A stretch of DNA of 64,000 nt, taken from positions 124,001-188,000 of the forward strand of contig JAKSMI010000005.1 in the NCBI GenBank assembly GCA_024400635.1, written 5' to 3'. Below the pieces are notes generated by a model, which was given only the letters and a program-made list of their open reading frames with translations, was not told where the DNA came from and did not search any database. The position numbers and the translations under genes were made by a program. Of this stretch, positions 9,030-18,348 are shown piece by piece. This DNA comes from Bacteroidales bacterium. Its GTDB lineage: Bacteria; Bacteroidota; Bacteroidia; Bacteroidales; WCHB1-69. Each line of letters opens with the position of its first letter. Within the stretch, counting starts at the first letter, position 1.

Positions 9030-9062
9030 TATTCACAGTAAAATCTATTTAACGCCAATCTT

Positions 9063-10079
9063 CTAATTCTGAGAACTATAAGGAACCGCATCAAGGGTCG
9101 TAAATTCTTTCTTCTGATACTTAAAATAAGCGCATACGGCAATCATTGCGGCATTGTCGGTGGTAAGGTCGATAGTTGGCAAAATGAGATTGCGATGATA
9201 GCGGTTGGCAACATCCTGCATGGCATTTCTCAAACCTTTATTAGCCGAGACACCGCCCGCCAAAACGACATCGGGACAATCATACTGTTTTATTGCCTGA
9301 ATCATCTTGTTAGTCAGAGACTTGATAATCGAATGTTGAATTGACGCCGCCAAATCGTTCAAATTTTCCTGAATGAAATTAGGATTTTCCTTTAATCTAT
9401 CTCTAACGAAATAGAGGAAAGACGTTTTAAGGCCGCTAAAACTGTAATCGAGGTCTGGAAGATGGGCAATGGAAAATTGGAATCGGTTCGGGTCACCGTC
9501 GGCGGCGAGTTTATCAATGACTGGACCACCAGGATAAGGCAGCCCCATAATTTTGGCAGCTTTATCGAATGCTTCACCAGCAGCATCATCGATAGTGCCG
9601 CCCAGACGCTGCATATCGAAGTAGTCATTCACCTTGAGCAGCAAAGTATGTCCACCCGAAACGGTAAGGCAAAGAAAGGGGAAACGAGGTTTTGGGGAAT
9701 CGACATCTTTCTTGCTGAGAAAGTTAGCTAAAACATGGGCTTGCAGGTGATTTACCTCAATGAGAGGGACATCCAAACTGAAGGCCATCGCCTTGGCGAA
9801 AGAGTTTCCCACGAGCAGAGAACCGAGTAATCCGGGACCATTTGTAAAACCGATGGCTGATATTTGATTTTTATGTATATTTGCACGCTTAAGTGCGGTG
9901 TCTACAACAGGGATGATATTTTGCTGATGAGCCCGCGAAGCCAGCTCCGGAACCACGCCTCCATATTCAGCGTGAACTTTCTGACTGGCAATGACATTGG
10001 AGAGGATGGTGGTATCCGAAATGACAGCGGCGGAAGTGTCATCGCACGAAGATTCTATACCAAGAATATAAGTTGACAT
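9063..10079 (-). CDS. tsaD: tRNA N6-threonylcarbamoyladenosine transferase
   Basis: TsaD transfers the threonylcarbamoyl group to A37 of ANN-decoding tRNAs together with TsaB and TsaE. The 338-residue protein shows the ASKHA-type start LGIESSCDDTSAAV, the iron-binding HLQAH pair (in VNHLQAHVLANF), the phosphate loop LTVSGGHT and the C-terminal LAGGVSANKGLR. Length matches the family. It is divergent from tamB with only 12 bp between the start codons, a neighbour pair often seen in Bacteroidales. Its promoter element (10100-10107) therefore lies inside the first codons of tamB. Confidence 0.96.
   Translation of the reverse strand: MSTYILGIESSCDDTSAAVISDTTILSNVIASQKVHAEYGGVVPELASRAHQQNIIPVVDTALKRANIHKNQISAIGFTNGPGLLGSLLVGNSFAKAMAFSLDVPLIEVNHLQAHVLANFLSKKDVDSPKPRFPFLCLTVSGGHTLLLKVNDYFDMQRLGGTIDDAAGEAFDKAAKIMGLPYPGGPVIDKLAADGDPNRFQFSIAHLPDLDYSFSGLKTSFLYFVRDRLKENPNFIQENLNDLAASIQHSIIKSLTNKMIQAIKQYDCPDVVLAGGVSANKGLRNAMQDVANRYHRNLILPTIDLTTDNAAMIAVCAYFKYQKKEFTTLDAVPYSSQN
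9876..9883 (+). promoter_or_regulatory. Candidate tamB promoter inside tsaD
   Basis: TATATTTG followed by C on the plus strand matches TAnnTTTG. It lies about 210 bp before the tamB start, antisense within the tsaD coding region. No closer plus-strand match was seen. Confidence 0.3.
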
Positions 10080-10091
10080 AAACTGAAAATT

Positions 10092-13000
10092 TTGAAAGGC
10101 AAAATTACTAAAAAAATCGCAAAAGTGCTCCTCTGGATTGTGGGTATTTTCATTGCCCTCGATTTATTGGTAGTAGGTTTGTTTTTTGTACCGCCGATTC
10201 AGAATTTTGTCATTCAAAAAGTCACGGAAGGCATTTCCAAAAAATGGGGAGCGGAGATTGGTGTCAAACGTATTTACGTCACCCCTACCCTGAAAATTGC
10301 CGCCGACGATTTCGTCATCAAGGATTTGCGGGGCAATCCGATGATTTTCGTTGGCAACGTAAAGGCACGATTCAAAGCATTGGAAACGGAACCTCTAACA
10401 TTGAAATTTTTTAACATCACAGCCTCGAAAGCGGATGTCTCGTTGATTACCTACAAAGGCGATTCCGTGGTAAACATTTCTCGTTGGGCAAAAGCCATTT
10501 CCAATCCTGACAGCAAATCCTCAGGATTCATTCTACGTTCCAACGACATTCAACTTGTCGACTCGCGTTTTTCTATTGCCAACCAGAACGTACAGCAACA
10601 AACACCCTACGTTGAAGGACAGGAATTTGACCCTGGTTTTTTTGAGATACGCCACATTGACTTCGAAGCCAGCAAATTCCAAGTTTACAACGATGACATA
10701 TCCGCTTTGATTAAACAAATTGCCTTCGATCAGTATTTCGGTTTCAAGTTGTTGAAAGGCGAAGGTGATTTTCAAATCAACAACCATCTTTTGCGTTTCA
10801 AGGATTGCAGGCTACTTACAGAACACAGCAATTTAGACTTGGACTTGCGTTTCGATTACAGCGATTGGGACAGATTAGGTGATTTTTTGGATAGCGTATA
10901 CATCACTGCCGACATCCGGCCTTCGAAATTCGGAATGGAGGATGCAGCCGCCTATGCGGGCGCAATTCGTGGAATGGACGAGCAAATTCAATTGGAAGGC
11001 GGTGTCAACGGATGCGTTAACAATATGACGCTCTGCGACTTCACCTGCCATTTAGGAGAAAAAAGCTTTTTTGCCGGCAATTTCACACTTAAAAACATCA
11101 CTGACATCAACAATGTGGAATGGAATCTGATTTTTGACGAATCGAATTTTTGCCTGCACGACATCGAACGGTTTACGTTGCCCCAAGGCAAGACCATTAC
11201 ACTTCCAAAAATCGTCAAACGCCTTGGTGACATTCAATTATATGGCAGCACCAACGGTTATTTGCCAGCCATCAGCACAGATTTGGACATCCACACAAAT
11301 GTCGGCAATCTTTATGCAGGATTGTCTTCATCTGAAAACTACAACAACATTGACATTGACGGTTCAATTAGCTCATCCAATTTCAACTTGGGAAAACTCA
11401 TCCAAAACAATGATTTGGGCATTGTATCCTTCGACATGGATGTTGATGCGGAAAGTGATTTGCGCGATGACAATCCCGACTATTTAGCCACGACAAAAGG
11501 CTCAATCCAAAGCCATATCAAACGTTTTGACATCCTTTCGTGTCCTCTTTCCAATATCGATCTGAATGTAGAATACAAAAACAAAAAAATCACCGCCGAC
11601 CTGAACTCATTTGACAAACGGCTGAATTTAAATTTGGATGCCATCACCGACTTTTCTTTGATAAGGCCCAATTTCCAAGTCAACATGTCGCTGAAAAACA
11701 TGAATGTCAGTGAAATCGCTTCTTTCCATCCCCTCATCGACTCGGCAAAGGCAAAAGGATTAGAAAGATTCATTGTTTACGCCCAAAACCAGCCCAATGT
11801 CGATTTTTCCATTGATTCCTTATCCGTAAACATATACGGTTCAGAATTGGAAGATTTGAACGGATTCGTTGCCATTGACGGTCTTTCAATTCAAAATAGC
11901 GGAGAGAATTTCGTTAGCGACCGTTTGCGCTTAACAGCCATCAACACCGAATCCGGACTTCACAAGTACATACTCTCTTCAAATTTTGTCAATGCCACCC
12001 TCAACACCAACTACAAATACGAAGATATCAAAGACTCTCTTGTCAACATTGCCTACAAATACATTCCCACATTACTTCCAGAAAAAAAATCAGTTCAGAA
12101 AAAAAGCATCAGGAAAGAAGAGTCTTCATCTAACAAATATTTCAGTTTTTACGTAGAAACATACAATCTTGATCCTTTACTTTACATATTTCTCCCCGAT
12201 GTTGACATTGAAGAACACAGCATCGTCGATTTGTATTTTGATGAAACCTCCACCAAGGATAGAGTTAAAATAACAATTCCAGAAATCAGTTATCAAAATA
12301 AATATTTTATCAACGATTTAAAGGTTGCCGCTCTTTCATTAGATAATAAAAAACTGAATATCAACGCTTTATTGGATTCATTTTCCATAAAGGATAATCA
12401 AGTGACCTCATTGGCGTTCTACAACTTCAGATTGCGAGCTGATTTGATTGAGTCGTTTTTCAATTTCCAATTAGTCTGGAAAGACGCGGCCGATGCCCAA
12501 AGAGAGCTATCCCATCTTTCCGGCACATTTGATGCCACAAATCCGCACAATCTCATTGGGAAAATCACGGATTCGAAAATTTTCATTGACCAATACGAAT
12601 TTCGCTTCAACAATCTCAATTCGATAGCCATTCAAGATGACAGACTTGCATTTGAAAATTTGACTATTGGAGACGCCCAGAGCTACATTACCATAGATGG
12701 AGCTTACTCCAAGAGGGAGGAAGACCAATTGCACGTCACGGTAAATGATGTGAACATCGGCCTTGTCAACAATTTCTTAGATGGGCTTAGTTTTGATGGA
12801 AACTTATCAGCGAATGCCGACATCCGCAATTATAACGGAAGTTCTTACATAACTGGCAAATTGTTGACAACAGGGTTGGTTTTCAACGACGCCCACTTTG
12901 GGAACCTATTTCTCACCGCTGGATTTGGAGAAAACGGTTCCATGGGGTTCTCAGGCGGGCTTTTCCACCGCGATGAAAACATTTCCTCCTCTCTGATCAA

Positions 13001-14747
13001 TGATTACAGCATTCGCAACTACCAGCAAGAGAAAGTTAAACTTGCCAATATCACAGGTCACCACGATGCCCTGGAAAAGCGTTTTGTCATCAATGCCAAC
13101 ATCGGTCATTTGGACCTTCAGTTTTTGAATAAGTTTCTTTCGTCGTTCAGCGAAAAAATCACCGGGGACGCATCTGGCGAATTATCCTTCATTGCCACCA
13201 CCGACTCCACCTACATTGACGGCAAGGCGCACATCAACCATATGGATATGGGAATTTCTCCTTTAGGAACGCTCTATCACATTAAGGACCAAGACATTTC
13301 CTTCAATCGCAAAGGCATTGTCTTCAATAATGTTCAACTTACAGACGATGATATGAACGCGGGAACCCTTTCCGGCCATATCTACCATAATCTTTTTAAG
13401 GATATGAAGATTGATTTGGACATCAACACGCAACGGCTGATGGCTCTCAATCTGCCGAAGGCATCAGGAAGCAGTTTTTACGGGAAAGGTTACGTTGCCG
13501 GCAATGTCAAAATTGCCGGTAATGACAAAGGCCTTCGTTTTTCGAGCAACGACTTAAAGACACTAAAAGGAAGTTCCATCATTTTCCCCATCACATCCTC
13601 GCAATCAGTAAGTGAAAACGAAAGCATCCGCTTCAAGACCATAGTTCAGGACTCCGTAGTGGTAGTTCCGACCAAAGAAAAATCGATGCCACTCACTTTC
13701 GACTTCAATTTTGACGTGACAAAAGAGACGGATGTTCAAGTTGATGTTTTTGCCATTGGCGGCACCATGCGAGGTAATACGAATGGCAAGCTCCACTTGG
13801 TTTATGACGAGCCGTCAGGTCTCAACATTTTCGGGAAGCTCGATGTTTCCTCCGGCATTTTCCTATTGTCATTGGAAGACATCATCAACACCAAATTCAA
13901 GTTAGTGGAAGGTGGAACCGTCGTCTTCAACGGTCCCGTTGCCGACTTTGTTGTCAACATCAGTGCTTTTTACAGTTCGAAGGCATCAATGAACAACATC
14001 TTGAGTATCAGCGATGTAGGCAACAATTCGCGCATACCCGTCAACGCCTACATTCATTTGAACGGGCAGCTGATGAAATACCCCAAAATCCGATTTTCCT
14101 TCGAATTACCCAATGCCGGTCAAGAAGTCAACAAGCAATTCTTTATGGCCATTGACACGACGAACCCTCAAAACTGCTCAAAACAGTTCTTCATGTTCGT
14201 CCTCACCAACCAGTTTTTACCTGACAATGCCACGACCAATGACATCTCCAACAGCGTGGAAAGCGGCAGTATCAGTCTGTTAACCAATATGGTGAACAAC
14301 TTTCTGTCACGACAAATGAAGCACGGCGGCGTAGGTATCGTGTACAAAAACGGCAATCAGAATACCGCCGCCGAGTATGGTCTTAACGCAAACGTACAAT
14401 TTCTCAACGACCGAATGATTTTCGAGACCAACATCGGCTATTACGACAATGCCAAAACTGCTACCGGACGTCAAGGCATCCAGGATTTCTATGGCGACTT
14501 CAGCCTTGAATACCTCATCACCGAACGAGGCAATTGGCGCATTAAGGTGTACAATTTCAACGACCAATACGCGCTCGAATCTTTCAAAAAGATTCCCGGC
14601 GTTGGTTTGGCTTTACTTTACAAGCAAGACTTCAACAGCAAGAAAGACTTTACCGACGAATTTAAAACTTCGAAAATCGTTCTTGATAAGAAAAACAAAA
14701 AATCATCGAAGAAAAAGGGAAAGAGCGAAACAACAAATAAACAATAG
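10092..14747 (+). CDS. tamB: TamB-like translocation/assembly protein (DUF490)
   Basis: The 1551-residue protein has one N-terminal membrane anchor (about residues 10-32, WIVGIFIALDLLVVGLFFV), a very long beta-rich periplasmic region with repeated short strands, and a C-terminal DUF490/TamB domain (about 1150-1500). TamB/YhdP-family proteins form a hydrophobic groove bridging inner and outer membranes and are implicated in outer-membrane protein assembly and phospholipid transport. A Lys/Ser-rich tail ends the protein. The open frame starts with TTG at 10092 because TGA precedes it in frame at 10074. It heads a tight plus-strand operon: the next gene begins 2 bp after its stop. Confidence 0.9.
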   Translation: MKGKITKKIAKVLLWIVGIFIALDLLVVGLFFVPPIQNFVIQKVTEGISKKWGAEIGVKRIYVTPTLKIAADDFVIKDLRGNPMIFVGNVKARFKALETEPLTLKFFNITASKADVSLITYKGDSVVNISRWAKAISNPDSKSSGFILRSNDIQLVDSRFSIANQNVQQQTPYVEGQEFDPGFFEIRHIDFEASKFQVYNDDISALIKQIAFDQYFGFKLLKGEGDFQINNHLLRFKDCRLLTEHSNLDLDLRFDYSDWDRLGDFLDSVYITADIRPSKFGMEDAAAYAGAIRGMDEQIQLEGGVNGCVNNMTLCDFTCHLGEKSFFAGNFTLKNITDINNVEWNLIFDESNFCLHDIERFTLPQGKTITLPKIVKRLGDIQLYGSTNGYLPAISTDLDIHTNVGNLYAGLSSSENYNNIDIDGSISSSNFNLGKLIQNNDLGIVSFDMDVDAESDLRDDNPDYLATTKGSIQSHIKRFDILSCPLSNIDLNVEYKNKKITADLNSFDKRLNLNLDAITDFSLIRPNFQVNMSLKNMNVSEIASFHPLIDSAKAKGLERFIVYAQNQPNVDFSIDSLSVNIYGSELEDLNGFVAIDGLSIQNSGENFVSDRLRLTAINTESGLHKYILSSNFVNATLNTNYKYEDIKDSLVNIAYKYIPTLLPEKKSVQKKSIRKEESSSNKYFSFYVETYNLDPLLYIFLPDVDIEEHSIVDLYFDETSTKDRVKITIPEISYQNKYFINDLKVAALSLDNKKLNINALLDSFSIKDNQVTSLAFYNFRLRADLIESFFNFQLVWKDAADAQRELSHLSGTFDATNPHNLIGKITDSKIFIDQYEFRFNNLNSIAIQDDRLAFENLTIGDAQSYITIDGAYSKREEDQLHVTVNDVNIGLVNNFLDGLSFDGNLSANADIRNYNGSSYITGKLLTTGLVFNDAHFGNLFLTAGFGENGSMGFSGGLFHRDENISSSLINDYSIRNYQQEKVKLANITGHHDALEKRFVINANIGHLDLQFLNKFLSSFSEKITGDASGELSFIATTDSTYIDGKAHINHMDMGISPLGTLYHIKDQDISFNRKGIVFNNVQLTDDDMNAGTLSGHIYHNLFKDMKIDLDINTQRLMALNLPKASGSSFYGKGYVAGNVKIAGNDKGLRFSSNDLKTLKGSSIIFPITSSQSVSENESIRFKTIVQDSVVVVPTKEKSMPLTFDFNFDVTKETDVQVDVFAIGGTMRGNTNGKLHLVYDEPSGLNIFGKLDVSSGIFLLSLEDIINTKFKLVEGGTVVFNGPVADFVVNISAFYSSKASMNNILSISDVGNNSRIPVNAYIHLNGQLMKYPKIRFSFELPNAGQEVNKQFFMAIDTTNPQNCSKQFFMFVLTNQFLPDNATTNDISNSVESGSISLLTNMVNNFLSRQMKHGGVGIVYKNGNQNTAAEYGLNANVQFLNDRMIFETNIGYYDNAKTATGRQGIQDFYGDFSLEYLITERGNWRIKVYNFNDQYALESFKKIPGVGLALLYKQDFNSKKDFTDEFKTSKIVLDKKNKKSSKKKGKSETTNKQ
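10100..10107 (-). promoter_or_regulatory. Promoter -7 element for tsaD
   Basis: TAATTTTG on the minus strand lies 20 bp before the tsaD start and overlaps codons 3-6 of tamB. Confidence 0.4.
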
Positions 14748-14749
14748 AA

Positions 14750-15883
14750 ATGGACAACAACCCCACCCGCATTATTGCCATCAGCATATTTCTAATCGTC
14801 ATCGTTGCCATCTGTTGGTATTTTTCAACGATAATGATATATCTATTTTTTGCCTTACTACTCACACTGGCGTGTCGTCCTTTAGTCAATCTGCTTTGCA
14901 AAATAAGAATCGGGAAAATACAATTTCCGAGACCTGTGGCGGCCATCATCTCAATGACTACCCTTTTCAGCATCATTTGGGCCATATTTGCCATACTCAA
15001 CCCATTAATTTCCAAAGAAATAAAAGCCATATCCAGCATAGATCCACAGCTTGTCATCGACGGATATCAACAATTTTTGAAACAATTTGCCGCATTTGCC
15101 CACGGACACGGCATTGATATAACTGCCCGAGAAATTTCGGAAGTCCTGGCCAGCGAAGTTCGCGATTTTCTCATCAAGCTCGATTTTGGCAATATTTTCA
15201 GCAATATGGCCAGCATCATCGCCAGCATTTTCATTGCCGTATTTGCCATTCTTTTCCTAACCTTTTTCTCTTTGAGTGAAAACGGCATCATTCTGAAAAC
15301 CGCCAAGAAATTCTTCCCCGCAAAATTGCGCAACAACTTCGACAATATCGTCTTCAGTACACGCAAACAAGTTGTACGCTATTTCTGCGGAGTGCTGCTC
15401 GAAATGGCCATTGTCGGCTTCACAAACGGCTTTGTATGCTTTCTTTTAGGCGTACCCAATGCCGTACTTATCGGCGTCATCTCCGGTATGTTGAATATCA
15501 TTCCCTATATAGGACCATTGATTGCCGTGGTTTTATCCGTCATCATTTCATGTACATCAATGATTCCACTTTCACCAAGCGAAACAGACATCATATACAA
15601 CGTCCTCAAAATCGCCTGCACCTTCCTCGGAGTCAAAATGCTTGATGATTTCGTATTGCAACCTTTCATTTACGGGAAAAGCGTACAGGCTCACCCTATC
15701 GAAATTTTCATCGTCATCTTGGCGGCTGCTCAAATTGGCGGCATCCTCGGTATGGTCTTCGCTGTTCCTGTTTATTCAATTCTGAGAATCGTCGTCAAAG
15801 AATTTTTCGGACAGTATTTTGAGAATCAAGAAGCATCAGAACCAGGCAGCGCCATCGAAGAAAACGCTACAACAAACAAATAG
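14750..15883 (+). CDS. AI-2E family transporter
   Basis: The 377-residue protein has the profile of the AI-2E/PerM family: two to three membrane helices at the N-terminus (about residues 7-45 and 60-90), a soluble middle segment, and further helices to about residue 345. The conserved region GVPNAVLIGVISGM followed by NIIPYIGPLIAVV is clear. Members act as autoinducer-2 exporters or as sodium/proton antiporters, so the substrate here is unknown. It begins 2 bp after the tamB stop and is followed 17 bp later by deoC, so it is surely in the same operon. The C-terminal tail is acidic and low-complexity. Confidence 0.88.
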   Translation: MDNNPTRIIAISIFLIVIVAICWYFSTIMIYLFFALLLTLACRPLVNLLCKIRIGKIQFPRPVAAIISMTTLFSIIWAIFAILNPLISKEIKAISSIDPQLVIDGYQQFLKQFAAFAHGHGIDITAREISEVLASEVRDFLIKLDFGNIFSNMASIIASIFIAVFAILFLTFFSLSENGIILKTAKKFFPAKLRNNFDNIVFSTRKQVVRYFCGVLLEMAIVGFTNGFVCFLLGVPNAVLIGVISGMLNIIPYIGPLIAVVLSVIISCTSMIPLSPSETDIIYNVLKIACTFLGVKMLDDFVLQPFIYGKSVQAHPIEIFIVILAAAQIGGILGMVFAVPVYSILRIVVKEFFGQYFENQEASEPGSAIEENATTNK

Positions 15884-15900
15884 TAAACATTTAATTTATA

Positions 15901-16710
15901 ATGAATTACACAGATATCAATCAACGCATTGAAGAAATAAAGGCGACTCCTTTGAAAAACATGAATGAAAGTGAAGTCTATCGTTTCATTCTGAACTGCA
16001 TTGATTTAACCACATTGGAAGGAAGTGATAACGAACAAAAAATCAACGACTTATGTCATACAGCATTAAGTTTTGCAGCTACTGGAAAAAATGTCAAGAA
16101 TCCGGGTGCGGTTTGCGTTTATCCTCCATTTGTAGCCCAGGCCAAGCGTCTGCTGGCAGGTTCTGACACACGGGTCGCATCTGTTGCCGGCGCATTCCCC
16201 TCAGGCCAATCCCCTATCGAAATCAAGGTGGCAGAAGTTTCCTACGCTGTCAATGAAGGTGCCGATGAAATAGACATGGTGATTTCAAGAGGCAAGTTTT
16301 TAGAAGGCAAGTACGAAGAAGTGGGGTCAGAAATCAGAGCCATCAAGAAAGCCTGCAAAAATGCCAAACTCAAAGTCATCCTTGAAACCGGCGAATTGCA
16401 AACTCCTGAAAACATTTACAAAGCATCTCGTATTGCCATCGAAGCTGGCGCAGACTTCATCAAAACATCGACAGGTAAAATTGCCGTCAATGCCACGCCC
16501 GAAGCCTTTATCGTCATGCTTGACGCCATTGCCGACTATCATCGTGAAACGGGAAAAATGGTTGGCATTAAGGCGGCAGGTGGCATTTCCGATCCCGAGA
16601 CCGCACTTGTTTACGTCAAACTCGTCGAGAACGTTTTAGGCGACGCATGGTTAAACAACCAATATTTCCGTATTGGCGCCAGTCGTCTGGCAAAAAAATT
16701 ACCGCTATGA
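15901..16710 (+). CDS. deoC: Deoxyribose-phosphate aldolase
   Basis: DeoC splits 2-deoxyribose 5-phosphate to acetaldehyde and glyceraldehyde 3-phosphate in deoxynucleoside catabolism. The 269-residue TIM-barrel protein has the Schiff-base lysine in ADFIKTSTGK, the upstream catalytic region VKVILETGEL (as LKVILETGEL) and EIDMVISRGKF. It sits 17 bp after the transporter gene, and its stop codon overlaps the next start as ATGA, so tadA is probably translationally coupled. No other nucleoside catabolic gene is adjacent. Confidence 0.95.
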   Translation: MNYTDINQRIEEIKATPLKNMNESEVYRFILNCIDLTTLEGSDNEQKINDLCHTALSFAATGKNVKNPGAVCVYPPFVAQAKRLLAGSDTRVASVAGAFPSGQSPIEIKVAEVSYAVNEGADEIDMVISRGKFLEGKYEEVGSEIRAIKKACKNAKLKVILETGELQTPENIYKASRIAIEAGADFIKTSTGKIAVNATPEAFIVMLDAIADYHRETGKMVGIKAAGGISDPETALVYVKLVENVLGDAWLNNQYFRIGASRLAKKLPL

Positions 16711-17147
16711 TGGATGACGAACATTTCATGCGTATTGCCTTGAACGAAGCGGAAGATGCCTTTGCCGAGGATGAAGTGCCCGTAGGTGCCGTTGTCGTTG
16801 CCAATGGTCAAGTGATTGGGAAAGGGCACAACCGTACGCAATGCTTGCACGATGTTACCGCACACGCCGAAATGCAAGCCATCACAGCAGCTTCCAATTA
16901 TCTGAATGCCAAATATTTGACAGACTGCACGCTTTACGTCACCTTGGAGCCATGTGTCATGTGTGCCGGAGCTATCGCTTGGGCGCAATTGGACAGAATC
17001 GTTTATGCCGCCAGCGATCCTAAAAAAGGATATTCCTTACTTTCGCAAAACATCCTTCATCCTAAAACAAAAGTTGAAAAAGGTATCTTGGAACAAGATG
17101 CCAGCGAATTGCTACAGGAATTTTTCGAAAAGAAAAGGATAAAATAA
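16707..17147 (+). CDS. tadA: tRNA-specific adenosine deaminase
   Basis: TadA converts A34 of tRNA-Arg(ACG) to inosine, an essential wobble modification. The zinc-binding cytidine-deaminase motifs are HAEMQAI (His, catalytic Glu) and PCVMCAGA (two Cys). Starting at the ATG at 16707 gives 146 residues, the usual length, and overlaps the deoC stop as ATGA; a longer frame from 16647 would lie in the deoC coding sequence and is not needed. The gene closes the tamB operon; its stop is only 6 bp from the convergent DUF2147 gene, with no terminator visible between them. Confidence 0.95.
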   Translation: MMDDEHFMRIALNEAEDAFAEDEVPVGAVVVANGQVIGKGHNRTQCLHDVTAHAEMQAITAASNYLNAKYLTDCTLYVTLEPCVMCAGAIAWAQLDRIVYAASDPKKGYSLLSQNILHPKTKVEKGILEQDASELLQEFFEKKRIK

Positions 17148-17153
17148 GTTGCA

Positions 17154-17573
17154 CTAATCGTGCTGCACGCGGACTTTTGCCTCTTTTGTCCAGTACATCG
17201 TTTTACCCAACGCCGCAAAGCCCCAATATCCTCGAACTTTCAACTTTGTTGAAGATTCTATCCACAAAGTCATACTGAAAGTACCTTTTTTGCCAGGATA
17301 CTTCACCACACCGTCTTGATATTCATTCTTTTCCTTGTTATAGACCAATGACTTAAGAAAAACCAAGCCCAAATATGGTTTCTTCTTTGGATTTTCCACC
17401 CAAATCACTTTGGCTTCGTAAGTCCCATCAGAGGCACGATACATTTCAACTTGAGAACCTTCTTTTGAGAAAGGATCTACCATATAATAAATACCACAAA
17501 TATCATCAGCTTTCTGGGCAAAAACCACACTTCCCAAACAACAAAACAGAATAACGGTTATCAATTTTTTCAT
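17154..17573 (-). CDS. DUF2147 secreted protein
   Basis: A 139-residue protein with a cleavable signal peptide (KKLITVILFCCLGSVVFAQ, cut after Ala-Gln or nearby). The mature part matches the DUF2147 pattern: an ICGIYYM start, a DGTYEAKVIW strand, and the ending KLKVRGYWGFAALGKTMYWTK typical of this small beta-barrel-like family. The function of the family is unknown. It is a monocistronic minus-strand gene with a promoter element at 17610-17617, convergent with tadA. Confidence 0.8.
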   Translation of the reverse strand: MKKLITVILFCCLGSVVFAQKADDICGIYYMVDPFSKEGSQVEMYRASDGTYEAKVIWVENPKKKPYLGLVFLKSLVYNKEKNEYQDGVVKYPGKKGTFSMTLWIESSTKLKVRGYWGFAALGKTMYWTKEAKVRVQHD

Positions 17574-17609
17574 CAGAACGATTTTTTGTTATCATTGGAT
17601 TTAGTGCTG

Positions 17610-17617
17610 CAAAAATA
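17610..17617 (-). promoter_or_regulatory. Promoter -7 element for the DUF2147 gene
   Basis: TATTTTTG on the minus strand, 36 bp before the start at 17573. The rest of the 366-bp gap (17618-17884) is AT-rich and shows no gene, hairpin or repeat. Confidence 0.5.
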
Positions 17618-17884
17618 CGGAAAATTTCGATATAGATGCCCCAACGATTGATTCAACCAACAAAGTTATAAACAATAGAGTTCCTATTCTCCCGCAACTG
17701 AATTTCATTACGAATTTTCCAAACCACACGCCACAAACTCCCTAAAATGTTGATTATCCATAAGAAAAACCAAAATACATCTATGGTGATAAAAATCGCA
17801 TTTTATTAATAAACAGTAAATTACATTAGATTATCATCAAAAAAAATATTTTTATAAAAAGAGAGATTGTAAGAAAAAAAATTG

Positions 17885-17892
17885 TATTTTTG
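17885..17892 (+). promoter_or_regulatory. Promoter -7 element for rpsT
   Basis: TATTTTTG followed by CAACCC, with a TTG about 15-20 bp upstream, 47 bp before the rpsT ATG. The leader is almost pure A/T with an A-rich stretch right before the start codon. Confidence 0.6.
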
Positions 17893-17939
17893 CAACCCAA
17901 TTCATTGAAAAGATTAAAAATTAAAAATACAACAAAAAA

Positions 17940-18191
17940 ATGGCAAATCACAAGTCAGCATTAAAAAGAATCAGAGCTAACAACAGAAAAAGATTAGAGA
18001 ACAGATATTACGCCAAAACGATGCGTAATTCTTTGAGAGACATCAGATTAGTATCAGAAAAAGCTGAAGCCCAAAAAAGACTTCCTAGCGTAATTTCTTT
18101 GATTGACAAATTGGCAAAGAAAGGCATTATCCACAAGAACAAAGCTGCCAACTTGAAATCTGGTTTAATGAAAAAGGTGAACCAATTATAG
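17940..18191 (+). CDS. rpsT: Small ribosomal subunit protein bS20
   Basis: The 83-residue, strongly basic protein begins MANHKSALKRIRANNRKR, the hallmark S20 N-terminus, and ends with the conserved KGIIHKNKAANLKSGLMKKV helix. S20 binds 16S rRNA early in 30S assembly. It is monocistronic with its own promoter (17885-17892) and a strong terminator (18223-18263). Confidence 0.98.
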   Translation: MANHKSALKRIRANNRKRLENRYYAKTMRNSLRDIRLVSEKAEAQKRLPSVISLIDKLAKKGIIHKNKAANLKSGLMKKVNQL

Positions 18192-18222
18192 GGTTGATTG
18201 GTTTTTTCATATTTTTGTGTTG

Positions 18223-18263
18223 CGCTATATACAAAATTGTTTGTATATAGCGTTTTTGTTTTT
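18223..18263 (+). terminator. Rho-independent terminator of rpsT
   Basis: CGCTATATACAAA (18223-18235) pairs perfectly over 13 bp with 18240-18252 around an ATTG loop, followed by TTTTTGTTTTT. Confidence 0.9.
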
Positions 18264-18283
18264 ATTGCCACCTGAAAATTCCT

Positions 18284-18291
18284 TATATTTG
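18284..18291 (+). promoter_or_regulatory. Promoter -7 element for the UvrA2-like gene
   Basis: TATATTTG followed by C, with TTG at 18265-18267, 57 bp before the ATG at 18349. Confidence 0.45.
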
Positions 18292-18348
18292 CATACCATA
18301 AGACCATAATAAAAATCAGACATCGTTCATTCTAAACAGGTATTGGAT

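Noticed and set aside
16647..16706. 20-codon N-terminal extension of tadA
   Set aside because: It lies wholly inside deoC; the ATGA overlap at 16707 gives the normal TadA length.
17618..17884. Possible small RNA in the DUF2147-rpsT gap
   Set aside because: No hairpin followed by a T run, no internal promoter other than those of the two flanking genes, and no known RNA motif was seen.
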